From: Thermovorax subterraneus
GTDB lineage: Bacteria > Bacillota > Thermosediminibacteria > Thermosediminibacterales > Thermosediminibacteraceae
Assembly (NCBI GenBank): GCA_021608145.1
Contig: JAKIHM010000007.1
Coordinates: 1-64,000 of the forward strand
Direction of reading: 5' to 3'
DNA: 64,000 bases
Shown: piece by piece, positions 33,170-41,478 of the stretch
Numbering within the stretch: the stretch's first letter is position 1
How the letters are laid out: each line of letters begins with the position of its first letter
Notes under the pieces: model-generated
Seen by the model: only the letters and a program-made list of their open reading frames with translations
The model's database searches: none
What the model was told of the DNA's origin: nothing
Made by a program: the position numbers and the translations under genes

Positions 33170-34693
33170 ATGCTTTCTGGCTTTCTATTTTCCCTGGAAT
33201 TTCTTTTTACGCGGATTTTTTCGTTTCTCGTATGGTATCATTTTGCATTTATCATAATTTCAACAGCTATCCTCGGCCTGGGGCTGGCCAGTCTGTGGGT
33301 TCAGAAAAGGCTAGCCGATAATCAAGAAAAATCGAACTCCATATCCTTAATTCGGCTCCAGTGGGTTTTATTACTGGCTTATGGAGCTATCATACTGCTC
33401 CTTTACATTAACTTATTTAACTTCTTTCCCATGTTATATATGTTATTGAGCATTCTACCTTTTGCCGTCGGAGGAGCTATAATGTCGACTATTTATGTTC
33501 GCATGTCGCATTATGCTCACACGCTTTATTTTACCGATTTAATAGGTGCGATTACCTTTGGATTGCTGACTTTTTTAATTCTCGATAAGAATGGCATGAT
33601 AGTCACCTTACTATTCCTATTGATGACACTTTTTATTATCCAAATGCTGTTTTCGTATGTATGCAAAAATATAAAAATATTCCTTTTGTCGGCATTGCTG
33701 ATAGCAGCGGCTATTTCTGCATCGACATTAAACCTGACTAGCTTTGAGCGGCGCTTTGGCGAGCTCTTAGCCATGAACAAGGTAAAGCTTTACAGCATAG
33801 AAAAAGATGGAAAAACCAGAATAGAGTATACGAAGTGGGATTCCTTTTCAAGAACCGATGTAGTCGATACTGGAGATGAAAAGAGCAAAATTATTTTTAT
33901 AGACGGCGGTGCTGCTTCAGAAATGTACAGATTTGACGGTAATCTGGAGTCAATATCGTGGCTAAAAAGTACCCCTGGCTTCCTGCCCTTTACACTGCAA
34001 AAGAAGCCCAAAACTTTGGTCATAGGCCCAGGTGGCGGTAAGGATATCCTTCTTGCCCTCCTGGCCGGGAGTGAGGATATAACAGCCGTAGAGATCAATA
34101 AAAGCAGTATTCGGGCTGTTAAAGCATTTGCTCCTTTCACAGGCGATATTTATAATCTTCCGCAGGTAAAGACATATGCAGGGGATGGGAGAAACTTCAT
34201 CGAGCAGACGAAGGAAAAATACGATACTATTTTCCTGTCGCTAGTGATGACAGAAGCTGCCGGGTCAGGCGGCCTTGCCCTTACGGAAAATTATAGCTTG
34301 GGGAGTTTGGCTAGCAAAAAGTTTAAAAGTTTAAGAAAAGATTTGCCCCTTGTTTTGGCCGGTGGAATAGTCATGATGGCGATCTTGTACCGAGCGGTGT
34401 TTCCGGGTTTTCTCGGGAAATCCTTTTATTTTAAGCTATCTATTGTGACTTTGATCTTGATTCCCATAGGCTTTCTCATGGGCGTCTTCTTCCCTGCTGG
34501 AATTGAAAAGGTCCGGCAGTTAGGGAAACCTTCACTAATACCGTTGATGTGGGGAATAAACGGCGTTGCTTCATTGTTGGGCTCTACTCTAGCTATTGTA
34601 ATTGCGGGGCTTTTCGGTTTTACTTATTCTATGTTATTAAGCGCTGCCGCTTATTCTCTATTAATTTTTTCTATCCGGGATATGTGGATGTGA
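33170..34693 (+). pseudogene. Membrane-bound spermidine-synthase-like protein, 5'-truncated and internally deleted
   Basis: The first ~190 residues are membrane helices like those of SpeE-fused membrane proteins (FLFTRIFSFLVWYHFAFIII). A Rossmann methyltransferase-like core follows (TLVIGPGGGKDILLALLAG, ITAVEINKSSI, AGDGRNFI, LALTENYS). Directly after LALTENYS the sequence jumps to basic and membrane segments, skipping the remaining core. No SD precedes ATG 33170; upstream lies the SD of the divergent YHS gene. The family is usually about 700-800 residues, this is 507. I infer a decaying gene; a functional short form is less likely. Confidence 0.65.
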
Positions 34694-34739
34694 CAAGAAG
34701 CATCACTTTCTAGAATCGGCAGATACTATAAATAAAATG

Positions 34740-34768
34740 TTGACATTTTACTCGCTGAAGAATATAAT
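34740..34768 (+). promoter_or_regulatory. copA promoter
   Basis: Consensus TTGACA (34740-34745) and TATAAT (34763-34768) are separated by 17 bases, followed by the CsoR-like operator at 34778-34794. Confidence 0.9.
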
Positions 34769-34777
34769 GGAATTGAG

Positions 34778-34794
34778 ATACCCCCATAGGGTAT
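34778..34794 (+). promoter_or_regulatory. CsoR-like copper operator of copA
   Basis: ATACCC-CCATA-GGGTAT is a perfect interrupted palindrome matching known CsoR operator style (TACCC...GGGTA). It sits 9 bases after the -10, so bound repressor would overlap the transcription start. A related site is found at 30636. Confidence 0.8.
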
Positions 34795-34825
34795 ATATTT
34801 GGGGGAAATTAGGAGGGGATAAGAT

Positions 34826-37225
34826 ATGCCGGAAGCTGTAAAGAAAGCAACATTGAATATAAAAGGAATGACCTGCGCTTCTTGCGCAGCCCGCATTGAA
34901 AAAGGCCTTTCGAAGATGGCCGGAGTTCATGAGGTAAATATAAACTTTGCAGCTGAAAAGGCCAGCATCACTTACGATCCCAAAGAGGTTTCAGTACTGG
35001 ATTTTGTCCAAAAAATAAGGGATCTCGGCTATGACATCTTGGCGGACAAGGTGGAGCTGGGGCTAAAAAATATGAGCTGCGCCTCCTGCGCCGCCCGCAT
35101 AGAAAAGGCCCTATCTCGGGCTCCGGGAGTTTTAAAAGCTTCGGTGAATTTCGCCGCTGAGACCGCCACGGTCGAATATTTAAGCAGCTTGACCGATGTG
35201 AAGAACCTCATCAAAGTTATTCGGGACATAGGCTACGATGCTTACGAAAAGACCGAAATGGATGTTGATAGGGAAAAACAGGAAAGAGACAGGGAAATCC
35301 GGTCTCTGGGCAGGTTGGTGGTAATTTCAGCTATCCTCACTGCGCCACTGGTACTGTCGATGATTTACAGGGTTATGGGCTGGTATGGAGGTATCCTTGA
35401 CAATCCGTGGTTTCAGATAGGACTTGCTACACCGGTGCAGTTTGTAATCGGCTACAGGTATTACCGTGGGGCTTATCATACTCTGAAGAACGGATCGGCC
35501 AATATGGATGTGCTGATCGCCATGGGTACCACCGCAGCGTACTTTTACAGTTTGTATAATGTCCTCACTCTTCCCATGGAAATGATTCACAACTACCTTT
35601 ACTTTGAAGCATCGGCGGTTATCATTACTCTCATTACCCTGGGCAAGTATCTGGAAGCAGTAGCTAAAGGCAAGACGTCTGAAGCTATAAGAAAATTACT
35701 TGGCCTGCAGGCCAAGACAGCTCGGGTGATAAGAAACGGCGAAGAAATAGAGGTACCTGTCGAACAGGTAGAAGTGGGAGATATCGTGGTGGTAAGGCCC
35801 GGCGAGAAGATACCGGTAGACGGTGTCATCATTGAAGGTTATTCTTCAGTGGATGAATCCATGCTCACGGGGGAAAGCATCCCCGTGGAGAAGAGAGTAG
35901 GAGACGAAGTAATAGGTGCCACCATCAATAAAACTGGTACCTTCAAGTTTAAAGCTACTAAAATCGGCAAGGATACCGTGCTTGCCCAGATCGTGAAACT
36001 GGTGGAAGAAGCCCAGGGGTCCAAGGCGCCGATTCAAAAGCTGGCCGACCAGATATCGGGGGTTTTCGTACCTGTGGTCATTGCCATTGCACTCATAACT
36101 TTTGCGGTTTGGTATTTCGTATATGGTAACTTTACCGCAGGCCTCATAAACGCCGTAGCGGTGCTGGTAATAGCGTGTCCATGTGCCCTGGGTCTTGCGA
36201 CGCCTACCTCGGTAATGGTAGGAACTGGTAAGGGCGCCGAGTACGGCGTGCTTATCAAGGGCGGTGAACACCTGGAGAGAGCGCACCGGATCAAAGCTAT
36301 CGTGCTCGACAAGACTGGAACCATTACTAAAGGAAAACCGGAGGTTACCGATATTATTCCAACCGGCAATTTAATGGAAGAGGAAATCTTAAGTTTTGCG
36401 GCTATAGCAGAAAAAAATTCCGAACATCCTTTGGGTGAAGCCATTGTAAATAAAGCTAAAGAGAAAGGGGTTGAACTTCCCGATCCTGAAAATTTCGAGG
36501 CTATACCCGGCCACGGCATATATGCAAAAATCAAAGGTAGGGAAGTGTACCTGGGTAACCGCAGACTCATGAAGGCAAAAAATATTTCCACGGAAAGTGT
36601 AGAAGATCTGCTGACGAAGCTTGAAAATGAAGGTAAAACTGCGATGATTATGGCTATTGACGGGACTCTTGAAGGTATTGTGGCTGTAGCCGATACTGTA
36701 AAGGAAAATTCCAAAGAAGCCATCGACGAGCTGAAGAAAATGGGTATCGAAGTCTGGATGATAACCGGAGACAACGAGCGCACTGCCAAGGCCATAGCCC
36801 GGCAGGTTGGAATAGATAAAGTCATGGCCGAAGTACTTCCGGAGCATAAGGCCGAAGAAGTGGAAAAGCTGAAGAAACAGGGCAAAATTACCGCAATGGT
36901 TGGAGACGGCATCAATGATGCACCGGCGCTGGCGGCAGCCGACGTCGGAATAGCCATCGGCACCGGCACCGACGTGGCTATCGAGACGGCAGATATAACG
37001 CTCATGAGCGGAGACCTGAAGGGGATTGTAACCGCTATAAAACTCAGCCGCGCCACCATGAGGAACATAAAGCAAAACTTATTCTGGGCGTTCATCTATA
37101 ACACCCTTGGTATTCCGTTTGCTGCCCTCGGATATTTAAGCCCCGCAATAGCAGGAGCCGCCATGGCATTCAGTTCGGTTTCCGTGGTGACTAACGCTCT
37201 GAGGCTGAAAAAATTTAAACCCTAA
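34826..37225 (+). CDS. copA: Copper-exporting P1B-type ATPase
   Basis: This 799-residue membrane ATPase exports Cu(I). Two N-terminal HMA domains carry [15 protein letters not shown] and [15 protein letters not shown]. Next come membrane helices, the TGES actuator motif, the metal-site CPC ([13 protein letters not shown]), the DKTGT phosphorylation motif, the [10 protein letters not shown] motif, and [12 protein letters not shown]. The last helices hold the YN and MxxSS motifs ([23 protein letters not shown]). AGGAGGGG precedes ATG 34826. It is controlled by a consensus promoter with a CsoR-like operator and is followed by an LDCC-type small protein. Confidence 0.97.
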   Translation: MPEAVKKATLNIKGMTCASCAARIEKGLSKMAGVHEVNINFAAEKASITYDPKEVSVLDFVQKIRDLGYDILADKVELGLKNMSCASCAARIEKALSRAPGVLKASVNFAAETATVEYLSSLTDVKNLIKVIRDIGYDAYEKTEMDVDREKQERDREIRSLGRLVVISAILTAPLVLSMIYRVMGWYGGILDNPWFQIGLATPVQFVIGYRYYRGAYHTLKNGSANMDVLIAMGTTAAYFYSLYNVLTLPMEMIHNYLYFEASAVIITLITLGKYLEAVAKGKTSEAIRKLLGLQAKTARVIRNGEEIEVPVEQVEVGDIVVVRPGEKIPVDGVIIEGYSSVDESMLTGESIPVEKRVGDEVIGATINKTGTFKFKATKIGKDTVLAQIVKLVEEAQGSKAPIQKLADQISGVFVPVVIAIALITFAVWYFVYGNFTAGLINAVAVLVIACPCALGLATPTSVMVGTGKGAEYGVLIKGGEHLERAHRIKAIVLDKTGTITKGKPEVTDIIPTGNLMEEEILSFAAIAEKNSEHPLGEAIVNKAKEKGVELPDPENFEAIPGHGIYAKIKGREVYLGNRRLMKAKNISTESVEDLLTKLENEGKTAMIMAIDGTLEGIVAVADTVKENSKEAIDELKKMGIEVWMITGDNERTAKAIARQVGIDKVMAEVLPEHKAEEVEKLKKQGKITAMVGDGINDAPALAAADVGIAIGTGTDVAIETADITLMSGDLKGIVTAIKLSRATMRNIKQNLFWAFIYNTLGIPFAALGYLSPAIAGAAMAFSSVSVVTNALRLKKFKP

Positions 37226-37239
37226 GGAGGTGTGTTACA

Positions 37240-37395
37240 ATGGTGGGATGGATAAGCAGGTTTCTGGAGAATTTAGCTAAAGCCAGTGAAAGAGAATTCG
37301 CCGGTAAGAAGATGGATTGCTGTGAGTTACATCGAACTCAGGAAAAACGCCCGGTGCATAATAACACGGCGCATAATAATAAGAATAAAAAATGA
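37240..37395 (+). CDS. Small LDCC-motif putative metal-binding protein
   Basis: The 51-residue protein starts with an amphipathic helix (MVGWISRFLENLAKASEREF) and then KKMDCCELH, matching the small LDCC-motif family found after copA in Firmicutes. The vicinal Cys pair and nearby His residues suggest metal binding. AAGGAGG starts in the copA stop region, 10 bases before ATG 37240. The tail is Asn/Lys-rich and low in complexity. Confidence 0.75.
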   Translation: MVGWISRFLENLAKASEREFAGKKMDCCELHRTQEKRPVHNNTAHNNKNKK

Positions 37396-37441
37396 TTCAT
37401 TATATCGGAGCTGTAAGTTATAAATTTATTTTCGGCGTGTC

Positions 37442-37473
37442 AAAGAGCCTCTTTAAAAAAAGGGGCTCTTTTT
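37442..37473 (+). terminator. Terminator of the copA transcript
   Basis: AAAGAGCCTCTT (37442-37453) pairs with AAGGGGCTCTTT (37460-37471), one G-U pair on this strand, followed by T residues. Confidence 0.8.
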
Positions 37474-37477
37474 CGCT

Positions 37478-37509
37478 AAAAAAACGACCTCTTTTTTGCA
37501 AAAGAGGCC
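37478..37509 (-). terminator. Terminator of the cotJ operon
   Basis: Read on the reverse strand, GGCCTCTTTT and AAAAGAGGTC form a 10-bp stem with a GCAA loop (37486-37509), one G-U pair, followed by GTTTTTTT. It starts 18 bases after the cotJC stop. Confidence 0.82.
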
Positions 37510-37526
37510 TTTTTTTTGCGCCGTGG

Positions 37527-38102
37527 CTAGCAAAATATGTGTTTGTGCTGGTAGTGCTCCTGGACCTGCATCAGCGCCTCGCCGAATCTCTGGAAGTGGA
37601 CTACTTCCCTTTCCCTGAGGAAGGAGAGCGTTGCAATAACCCCGTCGTCGTCGGTGAGGGAGATAAGGTGTTCGTATGTTGTGCGGGCTTTCTGTTCGGC
37701 AGCCATGTTTTCGTGGAGGTCGGTTATTGGATCTCCCGTAGCCTGGATATAGGCGGCGGTCCAGGGTACTCCGGCAGCGTCATGGGGATAAAGGGCTTTG
37801 TCGTGCTGTGCGAAATGGTCCCCAAGGCCGGCCTCTCTCAACTGCTCGGGTGTGGCGTCTTCGGTAAGTTTATATATGAGCGTACCTATAATTTCCCAGT
37901 GAGCCATCTCCTCGGTTCCGATGTCGGTAAGGAGGGCCTTAGCCTGGGGTATCGGCATCGTATATCGCTGGGTGAGGTATCTCACCGCGGCGGAAAGTTC
38001 GCTGTCAGGGCCGCCGTACTGGGCGAAGAGGAATTTTGCCATGGCTAAATCGCAGCGCCTCACGTTGGCAGGGTACTGCAGTTTTTTCTCGTAAAACCAC
38101 AT
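37527..38102 (-). CDS. cotJC: Spore coat protein CotJC (manganese-catalase-like)
   Basis: CotJC is a spore coat component of the Mn-catalase fold; some members remove H2O2. The 191-residue product starts MWFYEKKLQYP and shows di-metal ligands in the helical bundle (DIGTEEMAHWEIIGTLI, MAAEQKARTTYEHL, REREVVHFQRFGEAL). ATG 38102 is chosen because GGAGGTGG precedes it and the family begins there; the longer upstream frame overlaps cotJB. Last gene of cotJABC on the reverse strand. Confidence 0.95.
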   Translation of the reverse strand: MWFYEKKLQYPANVRRCDLAMAKFLFAQYGGPDSELSAAVRYLTQRYTMPIPQAKALLTDIGTEEMAHWEIIGTLIYKLTEDATPEQLREAGLGDHFAQHDKALYPHDAAGVPWTAAYIQATGDPITDLHENMAAEQKARTTYEHLISLTDDDGVIATLSFLREREVVHFQRFGEALMQVQEHYQHKHIFC

Positions 38103-38118
38103 TTTTGCCACCTCCTGC

Positions 38119-38376
38119 TCAATATTGGATTTCCCAGGGCCACGGGTCGTTGATGTAGCGATAGGGATAGGGAGATTCGGAGTCGAGTCTAAGCGGCCCG
38201 TATCTATCTTCAAAAGCTTTTCTGAGCTGATTTAATCTACTTACGAGTCGGTTGTGGTCTTCTAATGCTCTCCTGTCGCCCGGGTGGGTATCCAAAAACA
38301 GGGCAAGTTCATAAACACCAAATTCCAGTGCCTGGATTTCCTTGAGCAACTCCACCATTGACCTGTAATCATGCAT
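38119..38376 (-). CDS. cotJB: Spore coat protein CotJB
   Basis: This 85-residue helical protein follows the CotJB pattern: MVELLKEIQALEFGVYELAL, FLDTHPGDRRALEDHN, and a C-terminal DSESPYPYRYINDPWPWE. It is needed for assembly of CotJA and CotJC into the coat in Bacillus. It sits 16 bases before cotJC, in the usual cotJA-cotJB-cotJC order. GAGGTGAAGTGGG is its SD. Confidence 0.93.
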   Translation of the reverse strand: MHDYRSMVELLKEIQALEFGVYELALFLDTHPGDRRALEDHNRLVSRLNQLRKAFEDRYGPLRLDSESPYPYRYINDPWPWEIQY

Positions 38377-38402
38377 CCCACTTCACCTCGCAATAACGCT
38401 GA

Positions 38403-38579
38403 TTATTGTGGGTTCCTGTGAACGGGCCGGTACGGCCTGTATAATTCGGGGAAAATGGTTCCGTACATCAGAGCGTTTTTCAGGTCGAAAGTTTCGCCGT
38501 AAGTTTGAATCGGAATATAAACCTCTGCAAGCCTCATTCCACCTTGGTATCCTTTTGGCGAGTTTTCTGTTCTGTTCAT
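38403..38579 (-). CDS. cotJA: Spore coat associated protein CotJA
   Basis: The 58-residue frame encodes the CotJA signature: GMRLAEVYIPIQTYGETFDL and a Pro/Tyr-rich end (FPELYRPYRPVHRNPQ). ATG 38579 has an AGGGGGT SD. It starts the cotJ operon 45 bases after a candidate sporulation promoter. Other frames in this span are antisense or shifted shadows. Confidence 0.9.
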   Translation of the reverse strand: MNRTENSPKGYQGGMRLAEVYIPIQTYGETFDLKNALMYGTIFPELYRPYRPVHRNPQ

Positions 38580-38626
38580 TTATCACTACCCCCTAGAGGA
38601 GTTATTTCAATTTGATTTCTTTTCGG

Positions 38627-38666
38627 TACCATACTATGCACCCTTTGCACTTTCCGTTACAGAAAA
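38627..38666 (-). promoter_or_regulatory. Candidate SigE/SigK-type promoter of cotJABC
   Basis: On the reverse strand the sequence reads TTTTCTGTAAC, 17 bases, CATAGTATGGTA. The CATA-type -10 and AAC at -35 resemble sporulation sigma promoters (SigE or SigK). The same two blocks with the same 17-base spacer occur before the small gene at 38709. Confidence 0.65.
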
Positions 38667-38668
38667 GG

Positions 38669-38700
38669 GTTAAGGGCCGCGCCTGAGCGCGACCCTTAAC
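38669..38700 (-). terminator. Terminator of the small spore-type gene
   Basis: On the reverse strand GTTAAGGGTCGCGC pairs with GCGCGGCCCTTAAC, a 14-bp stem with one U-G pair and a TCAG loop, followed by CCTTTT. The wobble pair is only stable in reverse-strand RNA, confirming direction. Confidence 0.8.
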
Positions 38701-38708
38701 GCAGAGAT

Positions 38709-38822
38709 TTACAACCACCAGTCTCCCATAAGAAGGAGTATCAGTATCAGAAAAACTATAAAAGCCTGGCGGTTGCGGCGATCACGGCCATCGAAGAAAC
38801 CGCCACCGGCTATTTCTCCCAT
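38709..38822 (-). CDS. Small YjcZ-like spore membrane protein
   Basis: This 37-residue protein has a Gly-rich charged start (MGEIAGGGFFDGRDRRNRQ) and one membrane helix (AFIVFLILILLLMGDWWL). It resembles small single-helix spore proteins of the YjcZ kind in size and layout. AGGAGGTGG lies eight bases before ATG 38822. It has its own sporulation-type promoter and terminator directly upstream of cotJA. Confidence 0.7.
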   Translation of the reverse strand: MGEIAGGGFFDGRDRRNRQAFIVFLILILLLMGDWWL

Positions 38823-38849
38823 GCATATCCACCTCCTCCTATATTTCAA

Positions 38850-38889
38850 TACCATAGTATGTGAAGGAGGTTGAGCAGGTTACAGAAAA
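38850..38889 (-). promoter_or_regulatory. Candidate SigE/SigK-type promoter of the small spore gene
   Basis: On the reverse strand: TTTTCTGTAAC, 17 bases, CATACTATGGTA. CATACTAT is close to the SigE -10. It shares both blocks and spacing with the cotJA promoter; the spacer sequences are unrelated. Confidence 0.65.
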
Positions 38890-38994
38890 CCATTATTGGT
38901 AGAACATTTTACAAAATAATATTTGTTGTGGAAAATCAAAGGGAAAATTTTTATCCCTAAAATGCTTTTCGGTTAATAGGTAAATAAAAAGAAA

Positions 38995-39014
38995 AAGAGG
39001 GATTAATCCCTCTT
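38995..39014 (-). terminator. Terminator of the thiF-cysK transcript
   Basis: A palindromic stem, AAGAGGGA/TCCCTCTT with loop TTAA, is followed on the reverse strand by TTTTCTTTTTA. It lies 13 bases after the reverse-strand cysK stop. Confidence 0.8.
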
Positions 39015-39026
39015 GGATTTTGTTAA

Positions 39027-39965
39027 TCACTCAGAAGGAAAGAGCCCTTCTACGCTTAAGTAGCGTTCGCCTGTATCAGGAAGGACCGTAACTACCAGGT
39101 TACCTGGTCTAAAATTGCGGGCCACTTTTTGTGCTGCGAAAACCGCAGCACCTGCGGAAATTCCGGCAAGAATTCCCTCTTTTGTTGAAAGCTCTCGGGC
39201 AGTTTCAAAAGCTTCTTCATTGGTTACTGTTATAATTTCGTCAATTAGGTCAAGGTCCAATACTTTCGGTATGAAACCGGCACCTATTCCCTGAATTTTG
39301 TGGATTCCTGGCTTTCCTCCTGACAGCACTGGTGACGATGCCGGTTCTACTGCCACTATCTTCAGATTGGGAAATTCTTTTTTTAACACCCGCGCGACAC
39401 CGGTTATCGTGCCTCCAGTGCCTACCCCGGCTACAAAAGCGTCAAGTTTCCCTCCGGTCTGCTCTAATATTTCTAAAGCTGTTGTTTTTTCATGGATATC
39501 AGGATTAGCTGGGTTCTCGAATTGCTGAGGCATGAAAGAATCCTTGATTTCCTTTGTTAGTTCCAAAGCCTTTTCTACAGCTCCCCTCATTCCCAATTCT
39601 GGAGGAGTAAGGACGAATTCGGCGCCATAGGCCTTCAAAAGCTTGCGCCTCTCTACGCTCATTGAAGCAGGCATCACCAATATCAACCGGTATCCTTTAA
39701 CGGCACATACCATTGCAAGGCCTATGCCTGTATTACCGCTGGTTGGTTCTATAATCGTTGAGCCCGGTTTTAAAATCCCCTTTTTTTCGGCGTCTAATAT
39801 CATGCTGTAAGCTATTCGATCTTTTACACTCCCGCCGGGGTTAAAGGATTCGAGTTTTGCTGCAATGATTGCTCCCTCCTTTGGCGATAACTTCGAGAGC
39901 CGGACCATAGGAGTGCTGCCGATAAGATCCAAAATGGAATTAAAAATGCGGTTTGTCCTTTCCAT
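39027..39965 (-). CDS. cysK: Cysteine synthase, second copy
   Basis: This fold-type II PLP enzyme of 312 residues has the PLP Lys in [13 protein letters not shown], the substrate loop [13 protein letters not shown], and the phosphate loop [15 protein letters not shown]. It is closer to classic CysK/CysM than the 28481 copy. GAGGAGGTG precedes ATG 39965. It lies 14 bases after a ThiF/MoeB-type fusion gene, which suggests that its sulfur may come from a thiocarboxylated carrier protein (as for CysM with CysO) rather than only free sulfide. No carrier gene is seen here. Confidence 0.94.
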   Translation of the reverse strand: MERTNRIFNSILDLIGSTPMVRLSKLSPKEGAIIAAKLESFNPGGSVKDRIAYSMILDAEKKGILKPGSTIIEPTSGNTGIGLAMVCAVKGYRLILVMPASMSVERRKLLKAYGAEFVLTPPELGMRGAVEKALELTKEIKDSFMPQQFENPANPDIHEKTTALEILEQTGGKLDAFVAGVGTGGTITGVARVLKKEFPNLKIVAVEPASSPVLSGGKPGIHKIQGIGAGFIPKVLDLDLIDEIITVTNEEAFETARELSTKEGILAGISAGAAVFAAQKVARNFRPGNLVVTVLPDTGERYLSVEGLFPSE

Positions 39966-39979
39966 AAGTATTCACCTCC

Positions 39980-41359
39980 TCAATTATTTTTGCAAACAAA
40001 ATCGTAGTTTCCACCTAAATCTTTTATTGAAGGATTTTCGCCACATATTGGGCATTTGTCATTTTTCGATAGAACAGGTGTAATAAAGTTAAGTTCTAGT
40101 GAATCGAAAATTAAAAATCTCCCAGATAAAAGCTTCCCACAGCCTCCAAAAATTTTTACGGCTTCTATAGCCTCAATAGTTCCCATTACTCCAGGTACTG
40201 GTCCTAACACGCCAGTTTCGGCGCAGGATAGAACGGCTCCTGCTTGGGGCATTTTAGGGAAAACGCACCGGTAGCACGGGCCTTTTCCTGGCAAAATTGT
40301 CATCGCTATTCCTTCGAATCTCAGTACTGCGGCTTCGGCAAGAGGCTTTCCTGCAAGGACACAGGCGTCGTTTAAGAGATAGCGGCTTGGCAGGTTATCG
40401 ACGCCGTCAACTATGATGTCATAATCCTTTATTATTTCAAGGGCATTTTTGTTGTTGAAACGAACATTGTACTTCTCAATATTTATTCCGGAATTTATTT
40501 TTTTCAAAAACATTTCAGCGGATTCAGCTTTAGGGATTCCTATGCGTGAAGTCGAATGAAGAATTTGCCTATTTAAGTTGCTCATCTCTACAATATCGCT
40601 GTCTAAAAGGCCGATATTTTTAACCCCTGCCAATGCGAGGGAAAAGGCAGCCGGAGAGCCGAGCCCGCCACTTCCGACTATGAGGACTTTCAAAGTGGAA
40701 AGGTTTTTTCCCCTGAGTGGGTCTTCCGTTGATATTTCTTCAAGGGGTTTAAAGTCTTTTATGGATTTAAATTCCATATCCAGCAAGTTGTAATAAAGAG
40801 GTTCTTCCAATGTCCTTCCCAGGTTTAAACAGATTTTTATAGCCTCTATCGCCGAAATTGTCCCTGCAAAAAAACGAGAAAATACGAGGCCCGGAGAGTT
40901 TTCGCAAGAACCTTTCATTTTTTGTGGAAAAGTAAGCTTATTACTTCCGCAGTCTTTTGCCGTCATTAAGCATCCGTTCCAGGGACGGATGAAGCTTAGG
41001 ATTTTAGGTACTCCTTTTAGTCGCTCAGATTCCTCGAAGTCGTCTGTAAAAAGGGCAAAGCTGATTTTTTCCATATTTTTAAAATTCGGAATATCACTGT
41101 AAAACTCGACTTCCAGGTCAGGATTTAGGTCTAGTAGACCTGCTTTGAGTTCGGAAAACTCCTCTTTTTTCTTCAAAATTACATAAAGATGCCCTATGCC
41201 TGATGCGGCCAGATAATAAAGCAGCGAAAGGATGTCTTCGACGGAATCGGCCACCACTATACCTTCCGACTCCAACAGTTTTTTTTGCCCAGGGCCGCTG
41301 ATTTCAGGCATGATAATATGTCTCATATACCTTGTTATTTGTTCCTTTGAGAGGATCAC
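39980..41359 (-). CDS. Fused ThiF/MoeB-type E1 enzyme: inactive plus active domain
   Basis: E1-like enzymes adenylate the C-terminus of ubiquitin-like sulfur carriers (ThiS, MoaD, CysO). Residues ~1-215 start like MoeB/ThiF with an Arg-finger segment (RYMRHIIMPEISGPGQKKLL) and end like one (FAGTISAIEAIKICL, LDMEFKS), but GxGGLG is replaced by VADSVEDIL and the Asp/Cys motifs are gone. Residues ~220-459 form an intact domain: LIVGSGGLGSPAAF, DSDIVEMSNLNRQILH, VDGVDNLPSRYLLND, CYRC and CPIC zinc pairs, and the catalytic Cys of SCAETGVLGPVPG. This half lacks its own Arg-finger helix. GTG 41359 has an AGGGGTGG SD. The partner carrier is not in the window. Confidence 0.9.
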   Translation of the reverse strand: MILSKEQITRYMRHIIMPEISGPGQKKLLESEGIVVADSVEDILSLLYYLAASGIGHLYVILKKKEEFSELKAGLLDLNPDLEVEFYSDIPNFKNMEKISFALFTDDFEESERLKGVPKILSFIRPWNGCLMTAKDCGSNKLTFPQKMKGSCENSPGLVFSRFFAGTISAIEAIKICLNLGRTLEEPLYYNLLDMEFKSIKDFKPLEEISTEDPLRGKNLSTLKVLIVGSGGLGSPAAFSLALAGVKNIGLLDSDIVEMSNLNRQILHSTSRIGIPKAESAEMFLKKINSGINIEKYNVRFNNKNALEIIKDYDIIVDGVDNLPSRYLLNDACVLAGKPLAEAAVLRFEGIAMTILPGKGPCYRCVFPKMPQAGAVLSCAETGVLGPVPGVMGTIEAIEAVKIFGGCGKLLSGRFLIFDSLELNFITPVLSKNDKCPICGENPSIKDLGGNYDFVCKNN

Positions 41360-41412
41360 AGCACCACCCCTCAAAATAATTCCGTGTAAACTGATAAAAA
41401 TATTATACTTTA

Positions 41413-41441
41413 ATTATAAAGTTAACTATATAGATTGTCAA
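41413..41441 (-). promoter_or_regulatory. Promoter of thiF-cysK
   Basis: On the reverse strand TTGACA (41441-41436), 17 bases, TATAAT (41418-41413): a consensus sigma-A promoter about 55 bases before the GTG start. Confidence 0.88.
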
Positions 41442-41449
41442 ACAAAAAA

Positions 41450-41474
41450 AGAGAACCTTCGTGTGAGGTTCTCT
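41450..41474 (-). terminator. Terminator of bioY
   Basis: AGAGAACCT and AGGTTCTCT (41450-41458, 41466-41474) form a 9-bp stem, followed on the reverse strand by TTTTTTTG. It begins 5 bases past the bioY stop. Confidence 0.88.
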
Positions 41475-41478
41475 ATCA

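Noticed and set aside
37527-38213. Longer cotJC form starting at 38213
   Set aside because: The extra residues overlap cotJB, lack an SD and do not resemble the family; ATG 38102 is the proper start.
41413-41450. Second BirA site (GTTAAC/GTCAAAC) before thiF
   Set aside because: The half sites are not correctly oriented or spaced; they are mostly promoter elements.
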